Assembly (NCBI RefSeq): GCF_905171775.1
Contig: NC_053491.1
Location: 225,850,486 to 225,914,485 of the forward strand
Source of the DNA: Rana temporaria
Taxonomy: Eukaryota > Chordata > Amphibia > Anura > Ranidae
DNA length: 64,000 bases
Direction of reading: 5' to 3'
Under the pieces are notes generated by a model, which saw only the letters and a program-made list of their open reading frames with translations, made no database searches and was not told the origin of the DNA. Of the stretch, positions 35,188 to 47,127 are shown in pieces; positions within the stretch are counted from its first letter, which is position 1, and every line of letters begins with the position of its first letter. Both the position numbers and the translations under genes were made by a program.

Positions 35188-35517
35188 GACTTCAGACCGC
35201 TCTGCGCTAAAAAAGGGTCACAGAAGAGCTAAACTAATTGCACTCCTGTGACCCAGAGGAAAAGCCCAGCCTAAAAAGCTCAGGCTGGCCTAAATATTGG
35301 GTTCGGAGGCAGAAGGGAAGGGAAGGGTTTGGGGGGGGTGCAGCTTTGAGCCATGCAAAGACAGGGCCTATTTTTCATTTGCCATTAGCAGGACCCCCTT
35401 TCCGCCAAGCATCTGTTGTAAAGAGCCCTGTGCAATGTTCGCCACACTTTCATTCCCATTGATGGAGTGATCTCCTGCACAACGCTTACATTAAAGAGTG
35501 AGAATGAAGCCCCGTAC

Positions 35518-35778
35518 ACACGGCCGAGGAACTCGACGTGCCAAACACATCGAGTTCCTCGGCGTGTTCAGTCCTGGAGCCGCCGAGGAGCTCGGCGGGC
35601 CGAGTTCTCCCATAGAACAACGAGGAAATAGAGAACATGTTCTCTATTTCCTCGCCGAGGTCCTTGACGGCTTCCTCGGCCGAAAGTGTACACACGGCCG
35701 GGTTTCTCGGCAGAATTCAGCTCTGAACCGAGTTTCTGGCTAAATTCTGCCGAGAAACTCGGTCGTGTGTACGGGGCC
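35518..35778. mobile_element. TGA-flanked MITE, GGCCCCGTACACACG family
   Basis: The ends AGCCCCGTACACACGGCCG and CGTGTGTACGGGGCC are flanked by TGA on both sides (35515-35517 and 35779-35781). The internal CGAGGAAATAGAGAACATGT palindrome is shared with 45928-46141 and 52305-52575. Confidence 0.92.
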
Positions 35779-36273
35779 TGAGAGCAGAGTGGCTGATGCA
35801 GGAGAGAGAGGAGCATCATGGGAGCAGGTCCTGAAAAAATCCAAAAATCCACTGGAGTTACTTTGTAGCGCTGAACACCAATTCTGGGGGTATTTTTCTG
35901 CCCTGACACCCTGGGGGTATTTTATTGCACTACCACTAATCTTGGGTGATTTGTGCTGCATTCACAACAAATTTGAAGTTTTTTTGCTGCACTGAACGTC
36001 AATCCTGTTTTTCTTTTATTTTTGCCATCAGGTATTTTACTGAGCTCAAAGGATTCCTGGGACAGCACTGACACCAATAATAGTGGTATTTCACTGCACC
36101 AACACCAATCCTGGGGGTACTTTTTTGTCTTGCAATGACAGCAATTTTTGTTTTTTTTACATTGACACCAATCTGCTTCTCTCAATTGCTTACAAACATT
36201 TTTTGGTAGTCTAGATTTAATAGGTTGCCCACCCTTCTTCTATCTAATTGATTGGTGCTGACATGAATACTAA

Positions 36274-36604
36274 AGCCAGCCATAGATGGCTGGAATCTTG
36301 ACCAGTTCATCGGGAACTGGCCAAGTTCGAACCATATATGGGCAGAGATAGATTGTACCCAATCTACTTGGGTACAACCAACCTGTCAGATTTTTCATGG
36401 GATTATTGCCAGCATCTATAGGTGCTATCTATAAACATTGTGTGCTCTCCCAGGAGAGCTCCACCCCTGCTGAGAGTAACGCAATAACCCTGCAGGAGGG
36501 ATTGACCCTATCAACACTCATTGTGTTGATAGGGGAATTTAGTGATTTTCTTTCCTGCAAGCCTGTGGTTGCAGGAAAGAAATTCACACCATCTATGGCT
36601 GGCC
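36274..36604. mobile_element. TAA-flanked MITE, AGCCAGCCATAGATGG family
   Basis: AGCCAGCCATAGATGGCTGG and CCATCTATGGCTGGCC are inverted ends between TAA copies (36271-36273 and 36605-36607). GAAAGAAATTCACAC near the right end is shared with the element at 3505-3786. Confidence 0.9.
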
Positions 36605-36988
36605 TAAGGCTTTGAAAAGAACAAGTTTTGTCTGCTGATGTAACAATAGTATTAATGTTGGTTATCGTAAGGTATGTACGGGTGACTGACTTTGTTTTAC
36701 CACATTACAGACTCATTATCAGTAGTATACTTTCCTAACAAGCAATAGGGTCTTGTAAAATTATGAACAAATGTTACTATTGTATTTGTAATGAAGTAGT
36801 ACCAACATGAAGGAGGTTAATGTACAGGGACACCTACACAGACTTACACAGACACAGATGAGGCAGCAATCGGGGGTAGCAAAACAAAGTACCTTTTAAA
36901 CAGGGAGAGGGCTTTTGCATTCTCCAAATATCCTGTAACATCTTGTAGTTATTTGACTTGTCTGCTGTGTCAGCATCATCCTATACAT

Positions 36989-37147
36989 CAGGGATGTGCA
37001 ATTAGCGGACCTCCAGCTGTTGCAGAACTACAAGTCCCATGAGGCATTGCAAGACTCTGACAGCCACAAGCATGACACCCAGAGGCAGAGGCATGCTGGG
37101 ACTTGTAGTTCTGCAGCAGCTGGAGGTCCGCTAATTGCTTATCCCTG
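36989..37147. mobile_element. hAT-type foldback MITE with perfect 8-bp TSD
   Basis: The termini are CAGGGATGTGCAATTAGCGG and CCGCTAATTGCTTATCCCTG, flanked by the 8-bp duplication CTATACAT (36981-36988 and 37148-37155). The arms include GACCTCCAGCTG, GCAGAACTACAAGTCCCA and their complements. CAGGG ends and an 8-bp TSD are hAT hallmarks. Confidence 0.95.
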
Positions 37148-37361
37148 CTATACATCCTTACGGGGGGGTTAAAAAAACAAACAACATTTTAATCCAATAT
37201 GTATATCAACAGATGGGTTTACCAGGGCAGTGGGATGTATTAAATATATAGGGATGTCCTCTCAGTTTAAGACAATGAGAATTCCAGGTTATTGGTGTAC
37301 CATGATTGTAAGGTATGTACTTACTATTTTGCAATAACTAACAAGAATAATTAGATTAGTA

Positions 37362-38256
37362 CAGGCATACTACACTTTTAAATACACAATGGGGTTTTAT
37401 TTACTAAAGCTGAAAAGTGCAAAAATCAGGCTCACTTCTGCATAGAAACCAATGAGCTTCCAGGTTTTATTACCAAAGCTTAATTGAACAAGCTGGGGTT
37501 AGAAGCTCATTGGTTTCTATGCAGAAGTGAGCCTGATTTTGTACTTTCCAGCTGTATGAAAAAATGCCTCTTAGCAAATAAATGAATAATAATAATAGAA
37601 TTGGTTGTACCATCATCCAGGAGATTTAGTATATAGAGATCGGAGAATTGGTCCCCGAATCAAAACTCCAAAAAATGGGGGGGTTTACGGGCAGTTGGAC
37701 TATCATGGTACAGATAAACAAATAAAGTAAGGTATAAATGCACATATGTAAAAAGAATAGCTCAATTTTATTAATCAAAAATGTATAAAAGACAATACAT
37801 TCATATATAATTAAAAACATTTAGTGGCAGACCATACATATCACCAATAGACAAATCCCCGGGTAGGGGACATGGGTCGCGGAGGGCATCTCGACTAGTT
37901 TCGCGTTGTGAACCGCTTCGTCAGGAGAATGTCTAAAGCCCCTAATAGACCCGGGATACTGATGGTACCACAAATGAGGGGTCCCTAGCGGCGGACATGG
38001 GGGGACGTGCCATGGATGGACTAACTGCAATGTGGAAGTGCAGTGTAAGGAGGTCAGACCCAGGGAGTAATATCAATAATGGGTAGATGACATAATTTAA
38101 GGGGCGCTGTGGGATAAACAACGAGTTGCAGAGTATGGGTAATACACCGCGACAAGACCCAGCTTAGTGTACTGGGTGATGGTGATCCCTGGGCCCAAGA
38201 TCCAGCTTTAGTAAATAAACCAACCCCATTGCATACTTAAAAGTGGGGTATGCCTG
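37362..38256. mobile_element. TA-flanked CAGGCATAC hairpin MITE, split by a 646-bp insertion
   Basis: The left end CAGGCATACTACACTTTTAA and right end AAAAGTGGGGTATGCCTG lie between TA dinucleotides. The hairpin GAAACCAATGAGCTTCCAGG is mirrored. The right arm breaks off at 37553 and resumes at 38200. Uninterrupted relatives are 58089-58311 and 60549-60769. Confidence 0.88.
37554..38199. mobile_element. Unclassified 646-bp insertion flanked by TCCAGCT
   Basis: The host MITE sequence is interrupted here with TCCAGCT on both sides (37547-37553 and 38201-38207), suggesting a 7-8 bp target duplication. Inside is a block reading TTTCGCGTTGTGAACCGCTT then CGTCAGGAG, of a kind that is common in amphibian repeats. 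I cannot assign a class. Confidence 0.7.
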
Positions 38257-38756
38257 TAATCAATTATTACATAATTACCACTTTGTTTTACTATAATGTA
38301 GTACTGTATTCTAAACCTTCCTACATAAAAATTGTGATTGTTTCCACTGTTTCCACATCACACATTACAGTAACTACAAATTTTTGCTTCAAATGCTGTA
38401 TATTACACCCTTTATGTCGCCTCTCTGTATTTTGTTCACAATATATATATATTGAAACATTTACCACCTTTTTAAAAACAGCCTTTGTAAAGATGAAAGA
38501 AACATTGCATGGCTAGATATGAATATAAAAAAATGCCATCAAAGAAACAATTGTATATGGTGTGATTATTTGAATAATTGTAGAGCAATAAACCTTCATA
38601 AGCAGACATTTGTCTTTTCAAGTCGTTTGTCCACAGATTTAGACAATGTCTCAAATAGACAATCATCCCAATGTGTTCCACAACCTCTTGGAACAGTGTA
38701 TCAAAACCATCAAGGAGCAAAATAGTGCTATGAAGCAAAAAATGCTTATGAATTAA

Positions 38757-39184
38757 AAGGGAGGTCCACCCAAATTTTTTTTTTAAAGGTCAGCAGCTAT
38801 TTTACCAATACAGCAGCTGCTGACTTTTAAAAAAATCGACACTTACCTTGTCCAGCGCTCCCGTGATGTCGGCAGCCGAGGACGAGCAATCGCTCTTCTC
38901 TCGGCTGCCCCCACCACCATTCTCGGTGAGGGAATCAGGAAGTGGAGCGTTGCGGCTTCACTGCACGGTTCCCTGCACGGCGTGGTTCATTCTCACTGGT
39001 CCCCGCTCTCTCCTGGGAACAGTGACGGGAAGTGGCATGACTCCCACAGGCGTCTATGCCCGAAAGTGGGTGCAAATACCTGTCTTAGACAGGTATCTGC
39101 ACCCCCCTCCCCCCTGAAAGGTGCCAAATGTGACACCGGAGGGTTCCGAAAGGCGGAAGTTACATTTTTGGGTGGAACTTTGCT
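38757..39184. mobile_element. TTAA-type MITE, AAGGGAGGTCCACCC family, copy 2
   Basis: TTAA occurs at 38753-38756 and 39185-39188. The ends are AAGGGAGGTCCACCC and GGGTGGAACTTTGCT. GTCAGCAGCT pairs with AGCAGCTGCTGAC near the left end, and ACCTGTCTTAGACAGGTAT is shared with 33210-33614, which lies in the opposite orientation. Confidence 0.9.
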
Positions 39185-39579
39185 TTAATGTAAGATGCTG
39201 ACAGCTCCCTCCTGCTTCTAATTGGCAATCACTGTCTTTATGAGGGTGGTCATAGTTCTGGTGTCTTTCTTTCTTAGGATACTTCCAAGGCACATGCCCA
39301 TACCATATTTTTGGTAAAATAAAGAATGCTGCTCAAGCATCTTCATGCATGCCTGCGATGTCATTGGGAGGCAAATTTAATCTTGCTTCTAGCATTCAGA
39401 TATCGACAAAGCAAAAATGTTCCTCTAGTCTTTTATGGCACTTTAATACACTTATCACTTCATCCTAATAATCATAAGTTTGCTGTTTCCTTTTATGGTT
39501 AAACAACTTATCACATTGCTATAATCTTTTTATATGGATTATAAACTGAAGGATTTATGTAATAATTGGTTGTGGAAGG

Positions 39580-39696
39580 AATCATTTGAATTTCCATTAT
39601 TTCTTATGGGGACATTTGCTTTGATATACGAATGCTTTGGATTACAAGCATGTTTCTGAAACAAATTGTGCTTGCAGTCCATGGTTTTACTGTATT
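39580..39696. mobile_element. Fragment of the CAGTAAAACCTTGGTTTG MITE family
   Basis: CTTTGATATACGAATGCTTT, GGATTACAAGCATGTTTCTG and GGTTTTACTGTA match the right third of 6143-7060. The left part is missing. Confidence 0.85.
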
Positions 39697-39796
39697 AAGA
39701 AACAGACAGATCATGCAGTTTGGGTAGTAGAAGGCCAATCTGGACAAACTCCAAACCTTGCTGCCAATTTATGCAGTTTTCTCAGAATTTACTACA

Positions 39797-40212
39797 CTAT
39801 TAGACGACCCCCTTGTGCGGTAGTATTGCCTTTTAAATTAAACGAAGAGACCGCCGCTGCCGGGTGCTTTGTAAGGCTGTATGTAGTCTGTATATGCGCC
39901 GCTCAGCCAATCCCGATGCACTGTGTTGATGACAGAGCATGCTAAGCCTGCTTGGATAGGAGTAACAACATAATGTAGCCTGCTCGGATTGGCAGAGGTT
40001 ATTACTCCAATCTGAGCAGGCTTAGCATGCTCTGTCATCAACAAAGTGCATCAGGATTGGCTGAGCGGCGCAGAATACAGAATACATACAGCCTTACAGA
40101 GCACCCGGCGGGCTGATATCGATAGAGCAGCTGCTTCACCCGCCGTGACCCCCGGTTTTTGGCTGTGTAATTTCGGTGGAAAAGGTCGTCTTATATGCCG
40201 GAAAATACGGTA
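39797..40212. mobile_element. Large foldback element ending GGAAAATACGGTA
   Basis: Arms of roughly 100 bp (about 39870-39950 and 40010-40105) mirror GTAAGGCTGTATG, GCCGCTCAGCCAATCC, GATGACAGAGCATGCTAAGC and their complements. The right end is GTCGTCTTATATGCCGGAAA followed by ATACGGTA. The left end near TTAGACGACCC is inferred by symmetry. Confidence 0.78.
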
Positions 40213-40752
40213 GCTGAATTGAAATAGAAAAACCTTAAAGTGATTGTATTTTCATATAGCCTGGCAAAGTAAAAATGGACTTTCACTGTATTGTTCATTT
40301 AAGCACAAGAGACTCCATCTTGTTCTGCAATATTGAAATGTGCTCTGTAACTTTCACTTAACACACAGACACAACTGCTATAAACTCTCTCTAGCTTTGC
40401 TCCCCCCCTGTCAAGGTTTTACTTTTGCAATTGTTCTATTCGCTAACTTTTATTAACATATTTCTATTTGTTAGTTTTTAATAACATCGCATACGACCCC
40501 TTTATTATCTATGTATAAAATTACATGTAATAACAAATTTTGTCAGAACGGACATTTTAAACACTGTGATTGTGTCCTGTGAAACTGTTCCTCCAATTGC
40601 AGAGTTAACTTTTATATATAGAGTCTTAACCAATATTTCCACAACACAGTGTTGTAGGAAATAATGTGAAGGGTCGATGTTCTCTTAACCAGTGTCTCTG
40701 CATATTAAAATGGATGTCCACTTTAAAAAATATAAAACTGTGGGGTTGATTT

Positions 40753-41522
40753 TAGGGCTGTGCAAATTAACTTTTAATTAATCGATTAATCTTTCATTTT
40801 TTTGATCGATCAAAATCTTTTTGATCGATTAAAATTCTTTTGATTGGTACTCACCTCTCTGCCGGCTTCTGGCCTTCAGGGAGTTCCGTCGGAGATCCAG
40901 TAACATCACGGACACTGGCGGGGCTTGCCGTGTCCATCTGAAGGGCTCCTTTGCTGTGCCTTCATATCTGCATGCTGGCGGGACCTTACTATCTGCCACA
41001 CACAAGGGCTGTTACACTTCCCTCTATCAACCTGGGATTCTACAACCATCCAGTGGGAATGGTTATGGTTCCCTTCATGGGACATCTACATGCAGACGGA
41101 CTGATGTTAACCTCTCCGCATCTGGATTCAGCAGTGGTATCGTTGTACATTTGTGTATTTTTATAGCAGTATCATACTTAGCTACATGTTTTTATGACTG
41201 CTTTTGGTACCGTTTGGTATTACTCGCACCATTTTTACAGTTTATGTAGAGACATCGATTTTATCTCCAGTGCAATATTTATTTGGTTACCTACTTGAAG
41301 ACTATAAAGGTTTTAATGCAATTCCCATCGAGTGCTGCCTTTGTGTGTTTTTTGTATCCTGCTATCCATTTTTCCAGTTGTTGGTAGCTGCACTGGGAAT
41401 CAACCTGCAAAAAGATCAGCTAAAAGTAGTTGGATCTGTATGTGCGTTATAATTAATCGAAATTAGTCAATTAATCGATTTAAAAAAAAAACGATTAATC
41501 GAACAGATCAGTAACAGCCCTA
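40753..41522. mobile_element. hAT-like element, TAGGGCTGT/ACAGCCCTA, inside a hairpin MITE
   Basis: The TAGGGCTGTGCAAATTAA end is mirrored by GTAACAGCCCTA, and both ends are rich in ATTAATCGAT, as in a hAT MITE type I recall from fish and amphibians. TTGATTT occurs on both flanks. The 41524-41697 hairpin continues from the left flank, so the insertion was into its first bases. About 600 bp of interior (40860-41450) has open frames without any feature I recognise. Confidence 0.7.
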
Positions 41523-41699
41523 GACTTGATTTACTAAAACTAGAGAGTGCAAAGTCTGGTGCAGCTGTACATGGTAGTCAATCAGCTTCTAACTTGAGAT
41601 TTTTTAATAAAGCTTTGACAAAAAAAAAAGGAAGCTGATTGATTTCTATGAAGAGCTGCACCAGATTAAGCGCTCTCCAGTTTTAGTAAATCAACCCAT
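41523..41699. mobile_element. Foldback element, TTGATTTACTAAAACTAGAG type
   Basis: The inverted ends TTGATTTACTAAAACTAGAG and CTCCAGTTTTAGTAAATCAA surround CTGGTGCAGCTGTACATGG, paired with AAGAGCTGCACCAGATT. Confidence 0.92.
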
Positions 41700-42028
41700 G
41701 TGAGTGCCTAAGGAGTATGCCTTGCTTGACTTTAAATGGAAAGAAATGGCTGTTTCCACGTCTGATTAGAAAGACAGATGTCAAAAACCCCAGAGTCATT
41801 TCCTTTATTGTGCTGGCTTAAAAGTCCTAAGTAAATGAGAAAATTGCACAGATGGGGAACAGGGAAAATTCTATGACTCCTCCAGCAACATGGACTGCTA
41901 GCCACAGTTTTATCAGTATCTATCCTATGTCTACTCTTCAGGATCATGGGAATTCTGCTTATACTGGGAGCCTGTTGCCACACAACCTACATGTGTGCTG
42001 CTTCCTATCGGAGTCAGAAGACACATAA

Positions 42029-42207
42029 GGGTTGATTTACTAAAACTGGAGAGTGCAACATTTGGTACAGCTGTGTATGGTAGCCAATCAGCTTCTAACT
42101 TTAACTTGCTCGATTAAGATTAGGCAAAAAAAAAAACTGGAAGCTGATTGGCTACCATGCACAGCTGCATCTGGTTTTCCATTCCCCAGTATTAGTAAAC
42201 CAGCCCC
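42029..42207. mobile_element. Foldback element, GGGTTGATTTACTAAAACTG type
   Basis: GGGTTGATTTACTAAAACTG mirrors CAGTATTAGTAAACCAGCCCC. GGTAGCCAATCAGCTTC and GAAGCTGATTGGCTACC are perfectly complementary. Confidence 0.92.
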
Positions 42208-42221
42208 ATATTGGTGGTAAC

Positions 42222-42749
42222 CAGTGGCAGCCTCTCCATAAGGCGCCACCCCCCTAATCCATGCACCTTGCCCCAATCTCTATGCAGGGTGCTGGATTCA
42301 TGGATTCCAATTTTTATTTTATTTTTTTAAGCATGTGATTAGAGCCTGAGGCTCTAATTGGCTTCAGAAAATGGTGGGCTCGGGCGCAGAGCACTGTGCC
42401 CTGAGCCTACCCAGTTGTGTGTCAATAGCAAATTAATATTTGCTATTGTCTTCCTTAATCTCCTCTTGCCTAATCAGGAAGCGGGTCCTGAGACCCCGAT
42501 TGGCCAGGAAGTGTTAGGACTCACTTCCTGTTCGGCCTGGAAGAGAAGCCCCTGCTCTTACCTCGGAAAGCTGGAGCAGCAGTCCTGCCCCGGATCATAG
42601 TCATCTGCTCATCCGTCTCCCGGCAGTGCAAGTGAGGAAGGGGGTGGCTATGGCAGTGCGAGTGAGAGGGGGGATTTGCGGCGCTGCGGGTGAAAGGGGG
42701 AGGTTTATTTGCCACCCCACCCTAAAATATTAAGCACCAGCCACCACTG
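42222..42749. mobile_element. Non-autonomous hAT element with perfect 8-bp TSD (528 bp)
   Basis: CAGTGGCAGCC and AGCCACCACTG ends are flanked by identical GTGGTAAC copies (42214-42221 and 42750-42757). The interior is GC-rich with no transposase. It inserted a few bases from the preceding hairpin element. Confidence 0.93.
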
Positions 42750-42757
42750 GTGGTAAC

Positions 42758-43422
42758 TATCCTGTCCAAGTGCAACTGATTGTGTATGAGCTTTTAAAAA
42801 AAATTCTAGTAGTACAGTGTTGCCAAAATGTAATTTACTACATTTGTATAAACAACTTAAATAATTATAAAAATGTTACTTATATCACATTTACAACAAC
42901 CAGACACATGGGATACGAATAAATGCTAAGGCCATCAAAAGACATGTTTTTATCTTACATGCATTTAAATTGTTCCATGCATGTCATATAATAGCCCCAT
43001 GGAGAATGAGCCACCAAGCTGCCTCATCTTTGGACAGCCAGTAAAAACAGTTTGGAAATAGCTAAGACTTACTATCCCACAACCCAATCAATTTTTTTAG
43101 CCAGTTTTCTTTTCCTTGGACATGTTTTTCCGATCATTTGTATTCCATATATTGTTCAGTTAAAAGGCACACAAATATTTGTATCGTACCACAATTTTAG
43201 ATTCCATATACTGATTTTTACAGGAATAAAAAATCCGAAATTAAGTGTTTATTTTTTTGTTTAGTGTTTGATCTGTGATGAATAGCCATTTACATTCAAA
43301 ACATCTTGTTTGGAAAAGTGCAATGTTTCCTTCACAGAATCCTGGTGGTCAGACTATTGAAAATTGGAACAAGAAGATCTAGTGTTCCACATAAACTATA
43401 ATTGTTTTTGTTTTTTTTAGAA
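42758..43422. other. No feature recognised
   Basis: AT-rich stretch between the hAT element and the Tc1 fragment, with no supported gene. Confidence 0.6.
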
Positions 43423-43618
43423 CACCTGTCTATATAAGGTCCCACAGTTAACAGTGCATGTCAGAGCACAAACCAAGCCATGAAGTCCAAATAATTGTCT
43501 GTAGACCTCCGAGACAGGATTGTATCGAGGCACAGATCTGGGGAAGGTTACCGAAAAATGTCTACAGCATTGAAGGTCCCAATGAGCACAGTGGCCTTCG
43601 TTCTCAAAGTAGCCTTTA
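43423..43618 (+). mobile_element. Tc1 fragment, 5' coding part of the same family
   Basis: From CTGTCTATATAAGGTCCCAC the sequence matches 44366 onward of the neighbouring Tc1 element, through the start codon context and the first helix-turn-helix region, and stops after AATGAGCACAGTG. Only about 195 bp remain and neither terminus is present, so it is an independent, truncated insertion less than 1 kb from its relative. Confidence 0.9.
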
Positions 43619-44019
43619 TTCTCAAAAAATAAATAAAAAATAAAAAATGATAGTTTATGTTGCTATAGCCAACCTCTATCTTCTCTCATACTCTGTTTAT
43701 TATAATACAGCACTGCTGTATGTTGCCCTTCTGTCAGGGTAATTCGATTTTCCACACAAGCTGCAAACAGCACAGCTGAGATCTGCAACTGAACATCTGC
43801 AAACTATACAGGAAATGTTTCTCAAAGCAGTTTTCAGGGATCACTTACAGTTCATTTTTTTCAGATCTCATCGCACAATCACAAATAAAGTAATTAGGCA
43901 ACATCAAGCAACACAGCTTTGCAACTGCGTGAAGGTTGGAAATCGGGACCTGTTGGTGGTTTGTAAGAACTGCATTTGGGAAACACGTATATAAGCTAAC
44001 CTTTTAGTATTGTTATCTA

Positions 44020-45643
44020 CAGTGCATCCAGAAAGTATTTCCAGCGCTTCACTTTTTCCACATTTTGTTATGTTACAGCCTTATTCCAAGATGGATTAAA
44101 TTCACTATTTTCCTGACAGTTCAACAACAATACCCCATAATTACAATGTGAAAGAAGTTTGTTTGAAATCTTTGCAAATTTATTAAAAATAAAAAATGAA
44201 AACAAAATCACATGTGTATAAGTATTTACAGGCTTTGCCATGACACTTGAAATTGAGCTCAGGTGCATCCTGTTTCCACTGATCATCCTTGAGATGTTTC
44301 TACAACTTTATTTAAGTCCACCTGTGGTAAATTCAGTTAATTGGACATGATTTGGAAAGACACACCGGTCTATATAAGGTCCCACAGTTAACAGTGCATG
44401 TCAGAGCACAAACCAAGCCATGAAGTCCAAGGAATTGTTCGTAGACCTCCGAGACAGGATTGTATTGAGGCACATATCTGGGGAAGGGTACTTAAAAATT
44501 TCTGCAGCATTGAAGGTCCCAATGAGCACAGTGTCCTCCATCATCCAGAAATGGAAGACGTTTGGAACCACCAGGACTCTTCCTAGAGTGGGCCGCCCGG
44601 CCAAACTGAGCAATCGGGGGAGAAGGGCCTTAGTCAGGAAGGTGACCAAGAACCCGGTGGTCGCTCTGACAGAGCTCCAGTGTTCTGTGGAGAGAGGAAA
44701 ACCTTTCAGAAGAACGACCATCACTGCAGCACTCCACCAAACAGGCCTGTATGGTAGCTTGGCCAGATGGAAGACACTTCTTAGTAAAAGTCACATGAAA
44801 GCCTGCCTGGAGCTTGCCAAAAGTTACCTGAAGAACTCTCAGACAATGAGAAACAAAATTGTCTGGTCTGATGAAACAAACATTGAACTCTTTGGCCTGA
44901 ATGGCAAGTGTCATGTCTGGAGGAAACCAGGCACCGCTCATCACCTGGCCAATACCACCCCTACAGTGAAGGATGGTGGTGCCAGCATCATGCTGTAGGC
45001 ATGTTTTTCAGTGGCAGGAACTGGGAGACTAGTCAGGATCAAGGGAAAGGTAAATGCAGCAATGTACATGAGACATCCTTGATAAAAACCTGCTTCAGAG
45101 CGATGTGGCGAAGGTTCATCTTCCAACAGGACAACGACCCTAAGCACACAGCCAAGATAACAAATGAGTGGCTACGGGACAACTCAGTGAATGTCCTTGA
45201 GTGGCCCAGCCAGCGCCCAATTGAACATCTCTGAAGAGATATGAAAATGTCTGTGCACCGACACTCCCCATCCAACCTGATGGAGCTTGAGAGGTCCTGC
45301 AAATAAGAATGGGAGAAACTGCCCAAAAACTGGTGTGCCAAGCTTGTAGCATCATACTCAAAAATACTTTTGGGCCTTAAAATGGTGCCTTAAAATGGTG
45401 CCAAAGGTGCTTCAACAAATTAATGAGCAAAGGCTGTGAATACACAGTACAGTACATGTGATTATTTTTTGTGTTATTTTTAAAAAATTTGCAAAGATTT
45501 CAAACAAACTGCTTTCACATTGTCATTATGGGGTATTGTTTGTCGAATTTTGAGGAAAATAATGAATTTACTCTATTTTGGAATAAGGCTGTAACAAAAT
45601 ATGGAAAAAGTTAAGCGCTGTGAATACTTTTCCAGATGCACTG
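44020..45643 (+). mobile_element. Tc1-type transposon, decayed (1624 bp)
   Basis: Long terminal inverted repeats start CAGTGCATCCAGAAAGTATT and end with the mirror ACTTTTCCAGATGCACTG, flanked by TA target duplications (44018-44019 and 45644-45645). The inner part of the repeats also matches (TTTTGTTATGTTACAGCC against GGCTGTAACAAAATATGG). A transposase-derived frame fills the middle. The size is normal for Tc1. Confidence 0.95.
44420..45360 (+). pseudogene. Tc1 transposase pseudogene
   Basis: The frame opens MKSKELFVDLRDRIVLRH and covers both N-terminal helix-turn-helix units (residues ~1-55 and 60-110, with a GRP hook at VGRPAKLSN), the bipartite region, and the first catalytic Asp in WSDETNIELFG. 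It reaches GGASIML, where TAG (44996-44998) replaces the Trp codon normal for the family. Downstream, readable blocks (ACFSVAGTG, FQQDNDPKHTAK with the second Asp, VLEWPSQ) lie in shifted frames with further stops. The family is normally about 340 residues and unspliced. The third acidic residue region (LNPIEHLW type) is degraded to PIEHL followed by a stop. Confidence 0.93.
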
Positions 45644-45927
45644 TATATTTTGGGTAGTAAAGGACAATCTGAGAAAGGAAACGGAAAACTTTGTAATCGA
45701 GTAAAGAAACTGAACCTATTCTGAGGTATTGTAAATGGCAGGGCTGCTCTAATAGATGAGTGGATATTTTGATCAGAGGTTCATGAATGCTATTTACACT
45801 AGTGACAAATTCCCTTTAAAAAAATGTAATGCCATATTCTTAAATTTCTATTGTTTTTTTTATAGCATTAATAACAATGTATAAGCTCTTAAAAAGCTTA
45901 TATTTTCCAAATGCTATAAAAGTGTAA

Positions 45928-46141
45928 GGCCCCGTACACACGTTCGAGGAACTCGACGGGCAAAACACATTTCCCATTGAACAACGAGGAAATAGAGAAC
46001 ATGTTCTCTATTTCCTCGCCGAGATCCTCGTCGGCTTCCTCGGCCAAAAGTGTACACACGGCCGGGTTTCTCGGCAGAATTCAGCTCCGATCGAGTTTCT
46101 GGCTGAATTCTGCCGAGAAACTCGGTCGTGTGTACGGGGCC
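45928..46141. mobile_element. TWA-type MITE, GGCCCCGTACACACG family (214 bp)
   Basis: The ends GGCCCCGTACACACG and CGTGTGTACGGGGCC are flanked by TAA on the left and TTA on the right. The central GAGGAAATAGAGAACATGTT palindrome is shared with the two other copies. Confidence 0.92.
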
Positions 46142-46144
46142 TTA

Positions 46145-46742
46145 TACTAACACTGAGTATATGTAATGGTCAACACCCAGCAGCAATATTGCATGCTCTG
46201 AAAACTATTCCTGATTGTGGAGTCCACATGGGGAGTCACTATGGACAGCACAAGCTGTAGTATTAAATTCAACTCACTGCAGAGCAAACAAATTCTAAGT
46301 TGCTGATCATGTGTAATGAGCCATTCACCTCAATCCATCTCTTGGACATAAGACCCAGGGGAAAGCATTAGGAATGTAAGCCTTGCTCTCCATTTTGGAG
46401 TTGGTGTGTAAAAGTAAACATTCTTTTGAAGCTCCCTATTCTGTTACATTCCATGCTTCTTGATCTTCTCCTCCTATGTCATTATTGCTTCCCATAATTC
46501 TGCTACCTGAGATGTAAAACCTCAGAATACAAGATTTAGTTGTATATGTGTGTCATCTGTTGGGATTGGAAATGTTCTTCTTGTTGGATACCTTAAATAG
46601 CTGAGGCATGTAAATGTCTAAAAGGAAACTGTATTTAGAGAAATATGGAAACTGCCGTTGGCCCATTACTAACTTTCTTCTAAAAATACTAGATCCTTAG
46701 CTGCTTTCCAGATTACTGACCTCTAATGTCTAGTGACATTCA
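46145..46742. other. No feature recognised
   Basis: Unique-looking sequence without TIRs or supported coding frames. Confidence 0.6.
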
Positions 46743-47127
46743 GACACATTTCACACTGAGGTGCTTTTCAGGTGTTTTTATGCAAAAAATAGCACCTGAA
46801 AAGTGCCTCTCAAGCCACCCCAGTGTGAAAGCCGGAGTACTTTCACCCTGGGGCGGTGCGCTTCCAGGACAGAAAAAGCCCTGCAAGCAGCATCTTTGGG
46901 GCAGTGCGGGAGCCATGTACACATCGTTCCTACACCACACTACGCCCATTGAAATGAATGGGCGCCACTTTCAAAGCGCCGTAAAACTGCTTTGAAAGCA
47001 GTGCTAAGCATGCAATTTTAAGTGCCCTGATAGCAGCGACAAAGCGACGCTGTAACAGCGGTAAAGTGCTGCTAAAACTAGCAACGCTTTACCGATAACT
47101 CCCACTCCGCCCCAGTGTGAAAGGGCT
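46743..47127. mobile_element. MITE with GCCCCAGTGTGAAAGGGCTC end
   Basis: The right end GCCCCAGTGTGAAAGGGCTC matches, inverted, a degraded ATTTCACACTGAGGTGC at the left. Its CACACTG core resembles the ends at 4791 and 63741. GGTGTTTTTATGC and AGCACCTGAAAAGTGCC hairpin motifs follow the left end. Confidence 0.72.

Noticed and set aside
38646..38756. A 36-residue frame beginning MSQIDNHPNVFHN after an AG that could be a splice acceptor.
   Set aside because: There is an in-frame stop just upstream, no recognised domain, and its stop is the TTAA target of the adjacent MITE. Too weak to call an exon.
40951..41452. Overlapping plus-strand frames of 70-97 codons inside the hAT-like element.
   Set aside because: No BED finger, hAT dimerisation motif or catalytic residues are visible, so they are not transposase remnants I can support.
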